Positions 59,965 through 63,331 of a DNA stretch of 63,331 nt are shown piece after piece. Position numbers and translations under genes: made by a program. Every line of letters starts with the position of its first letter. The first letter of the stretch is position 1. The notes under the pieces were generated by a model. It ran no database searches, had not been told where the DNA came from, and saw only the letters and a program-made list of their open reading frames with translations. This DNA comes from Treponema sp. (GTDB lineage Bacteria; Spirochaetota; Spirochaetia; Treponematales; Treponemataceae), in NCBI GenBank assembly GCA_017962415.1, contig JAGCVK010000074.1, positions 1 through 63,331 on the forward strand, in the 5' to 3' direction.

Positions 59965-61119
59965 CTAATTTGTTTCCTGCTCGAGTTTTAAAAGCTCAGC
60001 TGCAGCAATTTTGTCTTTTGAATCATATTCAAGAACTGCTGTAAAATAATTTCTTGCTTCCTGTTTATTGTCCATTGCAAGAGCCAAATAACCAAGATTA
60101 GAAATTATTTTCGTGCTTTCCGGTTCCATCGAAAGAGCTTTCATAAGACATTTTTTTGCTTCAGCAAAATCTTTTTCTTCTACATAACAAAGCGAAAGTT
60201 CATTGTAAGTGTCGGCATTTGTGTCGCCGCCACATTTAAGCGCTTCCAAAAAAGCCTGTTTTGCTTCCGGAAATCTTTCCAAACGACGCAAGCCCCAACC
60301 AAGCATAAACCAGCCATTCCAAACCTTTGGATTACTCTGCAAAAAGTCGCGAATTTGCTCAAGACCTTTTTCTTCCTGGCCGCTCGAAATTAAATCATAA
60401 GCAGCCTTAAAAGATTCATCGTCCATATTTTGATTTGAAATATTATTAATGATTTCCTGAGCGCGTTCTTTTTTATAAACGCCATTTTCGCCCATTTCTT
60501 CATCGCTAGTTTCACAAGTTAAAGCCAAATAAGTTTCGAAAGCATCTTTCGCTTCGCGATATTTGTGCTGCTTCATATAGAAAAAACCAACATTAAAATA
60601 AACATCAGGAAGCGGCGGCTCAGAATTCATTGCCTGTTCATAATAAGAATAAGCCGAATCATCATAAGCATCTGCATCGTCAAAAAGGCCGGCATTTCTG
60701 TAAGAATCTGCACGCTGATCAAGAAAAAGAGCCATATTCAGCATAATTGCAACATCTTGCGGATCAAAGCCAATAAGCGCTCTAAAGATTTCTTCGGCCA
60801 AATCAAAATCTTCATTTTTAGTTTTGAGAATGGCAGCTTCGCAAAGTTCTTTTTTGATATTCGGTTTTATCTTTTTGAGCAAAGAACGATAATAATCCAA
60901 ATGCTGATTTTTTGAATCATAAGCAAGAACAGTAAGCATTCCCGAAAGAATCTGTTCAGGCGCAATTTCTTTTGGATCAAAATCTGCGTCAGCCTGATTA
61001 TCTTTTTTCTGAACTGGCAGCGGAATTGTGCTGTCAATTTCAAGAGCATTACAAGAAGTAAGCTCAAGTTTCGGAATATTAATAAAATAAACCGATTCCA
61101 ATGGATTAGAAGGATTCAT
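59965..61119 (-). CDS. TPR-repeat protein
   Basis: A 384-residue protein without a signal peptide, with six to seven tetratricopeptide repeats (YYEQAMNSEPPLPDVYFNVGFFYMKQHKYREAKDAFETYL as one typical unit, landmark YREAKDAFETYLAL). The last repeats (NTYNELSLCYVEEKDFAEAKKCLMKAL and EPESTKIISNLGYLALAM) are best formed. TPR proteins act as scaffolds; the partner is unknown. It is followed upstream in the same direction by a PilZ protein, 42 bp apart, so the two may be co-expressed. Confidence 0.88.
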   Translation of the reverse strand: MNPSNPLESVYFINIPKLELTSCNALEIDSTIPLPVQKKDNQADADFDPKEIAPEQILSGMLTVLAYDSKNQHLDYYRSLLKKIKPNIKKELCEAAILKTKNEDFDLAEEIFRALIGFDPQDVAIMLNMALFLDQRADSYRNAGLFDDADAYDDSAYSYYEQAMNSEPPLPDVYFNVGFFYMKQHKYREAKDAFETYLALTCETSDEEMGENGVYKKERAQEIINNISNQNMDDESFKAAYDLISSGQEEKGLEQIRDFLQSNPKVWNGWFMLGWGLRRLERFPEAKQAFLEALKCGGDTNADTYNELSLCYVEEKDFAEAKKCLMKALSMEPESTKIISNLGYLALAMDNKQEARNYFTAVLEYDSKDKIAAAELLKLEQETN

Positions 61120-61161
61120 ATTGTACCACTTAAAAATTGAATTTAACTAAGAAGTTTGATT

Positions 61162-62178
61162 TTAAGATTGAGGTGCTGCTTCCGGCTCAGCCGCATTCGA
61201 GGTTGCGTCAGAATTTCCGCTTGCAGCAGCAGACTGTTGTTTTATCTTTTGTTCGTTCGCCTCTTTTTGTGCGGCTGCTTGTTCGGCAGCTTTTTGTTCC
61301 GCCGCAGCTTTTTTTGCAGCAGCTTCAGCTTCAGCTTTTTCTTCGGCAGCTTTATTATTAATTTGATTTTGAATCAGCTGCTTTTGATAAGAAGTTATAT
61401 AGCTGTTTACATGGAACTTATAAGTCATAGGAATTTCATCTGCAATGAATTCTATATGAACTATCGAAATATCTTTTCTTCCAGGCAAAAAATCAGAATT
61501 TTTAATAATTCCCGGAAGCGAGATTTTTTCGTTTGTATCCATAAAAGAAAGCCGCAAATCAACTGCTTTGTTTTCCAAAAACTTTGGAATTCCAACAAGC
61601 ATTGCTTTAGCGCCACCAAAAGAAATATCTTTTAAAATACACTTGCGAGGAACACCGGCAATAAAAATATAAGATTCTTCCTTTGGCATATTCAAAAGTC
61701 GCAAAGAGTTTTCGTTAATTGCAATACGCTCCTCTTTTCGATTTTGAAAGTTCTCATTCACTTCGATAAACTCGCCAATTCGCAAAATCAAATCGTCCGG
61801 CGGCCGCTGTGTAAAGTTCAAAGTTAGCATTGCAAGTTCATTTGAACCTTGAAAAGGCTTAACTTCAAACACGTTACAATTTACCGAAAACTGAATTGGT
61901 TCATTATTCTGATCAAAAAAACAATAGCGTATACTTACAGGCGCAGATTGATTTTTACTTACAGTAGAATAAATTCCGCTTGAAGTTCCAATAATAACTT
62001 TTGCCTGCTGCAATGAAGAAGAATTAATAATGCAAGGCCATTGCCCACCATTACTCTTTAAATAAATTTGCCTTGGATCAATACGAAGAGACTTTAGATT
62101 AGCTTTTGTAAAAACTATTTCTTTGTCACGATAATAATCGTAATATCTCGAAATATGATGGCTAGTTGCTACGCTCAT
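61162..62178 (-). CDS. PilZ-domain c-di-GMP receptor with a charged Ala-rich tail
   Basis: A 338-residue cytosolic protein. An N-terminal PilZN/YcgR-like domain (about 15-130) is followed by a PilZ domain with the c-di-GMP motifs RKEER (RxxxR) and DISFGG (D/NxSxxG), so ligand binding is expected. Residues about 275-338 form an Ala/Lys/Glu/Gln low-complexity coiled coil. It completes a c-di-GMP circuit with the cyclase at 27354 and the phosphodiesterase at 8761. Output may be motility or surface control, by analogy to treponemal PilZ proteins. Confidence 0.9.
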   Translation of the reverse strand: MSVATSHHISRYYDYYRDKEIVFTKANLKSLRIDPRQIYLKSNGGQWPCIINSSSLQQAKVIIGTSSGIYSTVSKNQSAPVSIRYCFFDQNNEPIQFSVNCNVFEVKPFQGSNELAMLTLNFTQRPPDDLILRIGEFIEVNENFQNRKEERIAINENSLRLLNMPKEESYIFIAGVPRKCILKDISFGGAKAMLVGIPKFLENKAVDLRLSFMDTNEKISLPGIIKNSDFLPGRKDISIVHIEFIADEIPMTYKFHVNSYITSYQKQLIQNQINNKAAEEKAEAEAAAKKAAAEQKAAEQAAAQKEANEQKIKQQSAAASGNSDATSNAAEPEAAPQS

Positions 62179-62250
62179 TGCATTTTAATTCTATATCACC
62201 TTTTCGTTTCTTTCAAGGTAAATTGAACTTAATATTTGATATATAACAAA

Positions 62251-62305
62251 AAAATGGCGTAAACGCTATTTTTTCATTGGCGCGTTTTTGCTTCGCAAAA
62301 AGTGC
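62251..62305. repeat. Two tandem hairpins behind the rplQ-operon terminator
   Basis: AAAATGGCGT-aa-ACGCTATTTT (62251-62272) with T-runs on both strands, then GCGCGTTTTTGC-TTC-GCAAAAAGTGC (62280-62305). The second is nearly identical to 39833-39858. Confidence 0.7.
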
Positions 62306-62308
62306 TCA

Positions 62309-62344
62309 AACAAAAAAAACCGCCACCCCAACGGATGACGGTTT
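62309..62344 (-). terminator. Terminator of the rpoA-rplQ operon
   Basis: AAACCG (62317-62322)/CGGTTT (62339-62344) with further inner pairs (CATCC/GGGTG with wobble), followed on the minus strand by TTTTTTTTG. Confidence 0.9.
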
Positions 62345-62367
62345 ACAACAGTTTGTAAAACCAGAAC

Positions 62368-62613
62368 TTATTCAGCAGCAGCTGCTGGTTCTTCTGCGGC
62401 TGGAGCAGCTTCTTCAGCTGGCTTAGCCTTTCTTGCTGCAACACGAGCTTCATTCTTGAGCTTTGCATTACAGAACTTACAAACGTTTACAGTCTGACCA
62501 TTAATTTCCTTTTCCCAAAGAACTTTAATATCTGTTTTTCCACAGATAGCACAAGTTCCTCTTCCGTGTGCAGGTAATGATCTAATTCCAGATCCACGAT
62601 GGTTCTTTGACAT
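62368..62613 (-). CDS. Zinc-ribbon protein of the rplQ operon (81 aa)
   Basis: A basic 81-residue protein with one zinc ribbon: CAICGKTD and CKFCNAKL, like ribosome-associated ribbons (compare L28 above). A Pro-Ala-Glu tail (KPAEEAAPAAEEPAAAAE) follows. It sits 18 bp downstream of rplQ and before the operon terminator, so it is made with ribosomal proteins. I do not know a name; it may be a spirochaete-specific ribosomal or assembly factor. Confidence 0.8.
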   Translation of the reverse strand: MSKNHRGSGIRSLPAHGRGTCAICGKTDIKVLWEKEINGQTVNVCKFCNAKLKNEARVAARKAKPAEEAAPAAEEPAAAAE

Positions 62614-62631
62614 ATCGAACTCCTATTAAGC

Positions 62632-63159
62632 TTAGTTAGCCGGAGCTTCTTCTTTCTTAGCAGAAGCTTTCTTTGTAGTAGTTTTCTTTGGCTTTGCCTC
62701 AGAACTTGCATCTTTTGCCTTAGCTGTTGTTTTCTTAGCTTTTGGTGCATCACCTTCAGCTTTCTTAGCAGGCTTTTTTTCTTCAGACTTTTCAGTCTCA
62801 AGTTTATAGTCAACTAATTCAAGAATTACAACATCAGCAGCGTCACCCTGACGATATCCAAGCTTAAGAACACGAGTGTAACCACCGTTTCTTTCCTTCA
62901 TGCGAGGACCAATCTCTGTAAAGAGCTTATTCAAGATTTTTTCGTCCTGAATGAACTTAGCAGCTTCACGGCGATTGTGTACAGTATCTTCTTTAGCTCT
63001 TGTAATAAGCTTTTCAGCAGACTTTCTTACTTCAAGAGCCTTTGATTTAGTTGTAGTAATACGCTCATATCTAAAGAGCGATGTTACCATATTGCGTGAC
63101 ATAGCACGACGATGTGCTGTTGTACGTGAAAGCGGATTAAAACCATTTCTATGATTCAT
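62632..63159 (-). CDS. rplQ: 50S ribosomal protein L17 with a Lys/Ala-rich tail
   Basis: Residues 1-118 are a normal L17: [40 protein letters not shown], and [25 protein letters not shown] 57-residue extension of Lys, Ala, Thr and Glu follows, similar in composition to histone-H1-like proteins, and absent from standard L17. The ATG overlaps the rpoA stop. Followed by the zinc-ribbon gene. Confidence 0.96.
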   Translation of the reverse strand: MNHRNGFNPLSRTTAHRRAMSRNMVTSLFRYERITTTKSKALEVRKSAEKLITRAKEDTVHNRREAAKFIQDEKILNKLFTEIGPRMKERNGGYTRVLKLGYRQGDAADVVILELVDYKLETEKSEEKKPAKKAEGDAPKAKKTTAKAKDASSEAKPKKTTTKKASAKKEEAPAN

Positions 63160-63331
63160 CTGTTTCTTCCTTCTGCTTAATTATGTTGGCAGCATTCTTC
63201 AGATGACTGTAATCTGTCATACCAAGAGTAAGGTTCCATTCCTGGAGCTTTTCCTTGATTTCCTGCAGACTCTTCTTTCCAAAGTTTCTTGTCTTTGCAA
63301 TGTCATCTTCAGTCTTTTTAGTTAATTCGCC
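63149..63331 (-). CDS. rpoA: RNA polymerase alpha subunit, C-terminal part
   Basis: The right edge encodes the last 60 residues of alpha: [22 protein letters not shown] and [16 protein letters not shown], the alpha-CTD that contacts UP-element DNA and activators. The TAG at 63149-63151 overlaps the rplQ ATG, the standard alpha-operon arrangement. Confidence 0.95.
   Translation of the reverse strand, partial: GELTKKTEDDIAKTRNFGKKSLQEIKEKLQEWNLTLGMTDYSHLKNAANIIKQKEETDES

Noticed and set aside
1..63331. Prophage, insertion sequence, CRISPR or tRNA cluster
   Set aside because: No transposase, integrase, cas gene, regularly spaced repeats or tRNA-like cloverleaf seen on reading both strands; only intergenic modular repeats are present.

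Overview
The window reads as chromosome from a host-associated or free-living Treponema (Spirochaetota), not T. pallidum itself. Base composition is AT-rich. Proteins carry spirochaete-style lipoboxes and beta-barrel signal peptides, and the order cNMP-binding protein / murB / cysS / ECF sigma matches my recollection of T. pallidum TP0089-TP0092. The only RNA gene I can support is the SRP 4.5S RNA. I see no rRNA, tRNA, CRISPR array, transposase, integrase or phage gene.

Layout. 1-0.4 kb: start of GTP-dependent PEP carboxykinase. 0.5-2 kb: a GC-rich modular repeat, the SRP RNA with its own promoter, then a MarR/flavin-split-barrel operon under a 28-bp palindromic operator. 2-11 kb: metabolic and envelope genes (aromatic acid exporter, nucleoside phosphorylase, HAD phosphatase coupled to a VanY-type lipoprotein carboxypeptidase, EAL phosphodiesterase). 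11-14.5 kb: an operon of zincin, secreted protein, rsmG and M29-like peptidase. 14.6-20.7 kb: an RND/MMPL exporter, a LolA-like periplasmic protein and an outer-membrane barrel in one operon, with a divergent ArsR regulator. 20.8-24.8 kb: a giant DUF2157 membrane protein with three 171-residue tandem repeats and its GDYXXLXY partner. 24.8-36 kb: CBS-type pyrophosphatase, PHP protein, diguanylate cyclase, outer-membrane barrel, MATE pump, acyltransferase, an unlisted 58-residue membrane protein and a heterodimeric ABC exporter. 36-44 kb: catalytically altered alpha/beta hydrolase, two-component system with a secreted protein, transketolase, PtsN-like EIIA. 44-54 kb: MBL hydrolase, rpmB, a membrane-protein gene broken by a 7-bp duplication, uvrB, HtrA, RadC, glucosaminidase, UMP kinase. 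51.8-57.6 kb: cysS / ECF sigma / zinc-finger anti-sigma / transglutaminase-like protein, and divergent murB. 57.7-63.3 kb: cNMP-binding protein, small periplasmic proteins, TPR and PilZ proteins, and the end of the ribosomal alpha operon (rpoA, rplQ, zinc-ribbon protein).

Themes. (1) Six GC-rich intergenic elements share a GGTCGCTA core or related boxes and carry hairpins whose stems differ completely from copy to copy while remaining perfectly paired, often closed on a TTC triloop. I consider this the best candidate for an undescribed system. (2) At least eight genes have a -10 hexamer only 6-8 nt before the start codon and no Shine-Dalgarno, so leaderless mRNA looks common. One divergent pair (43951/44017) shares the same -35 base pairs. 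(3) A c-di-GMP circuit is represented by a cyclase, a phosphodiesterase and a PilZ receptor. (4) The RND exporter and the barrel of the same operon both carry Asp-Phe-Gly low-complexity segments, which suggests docking.
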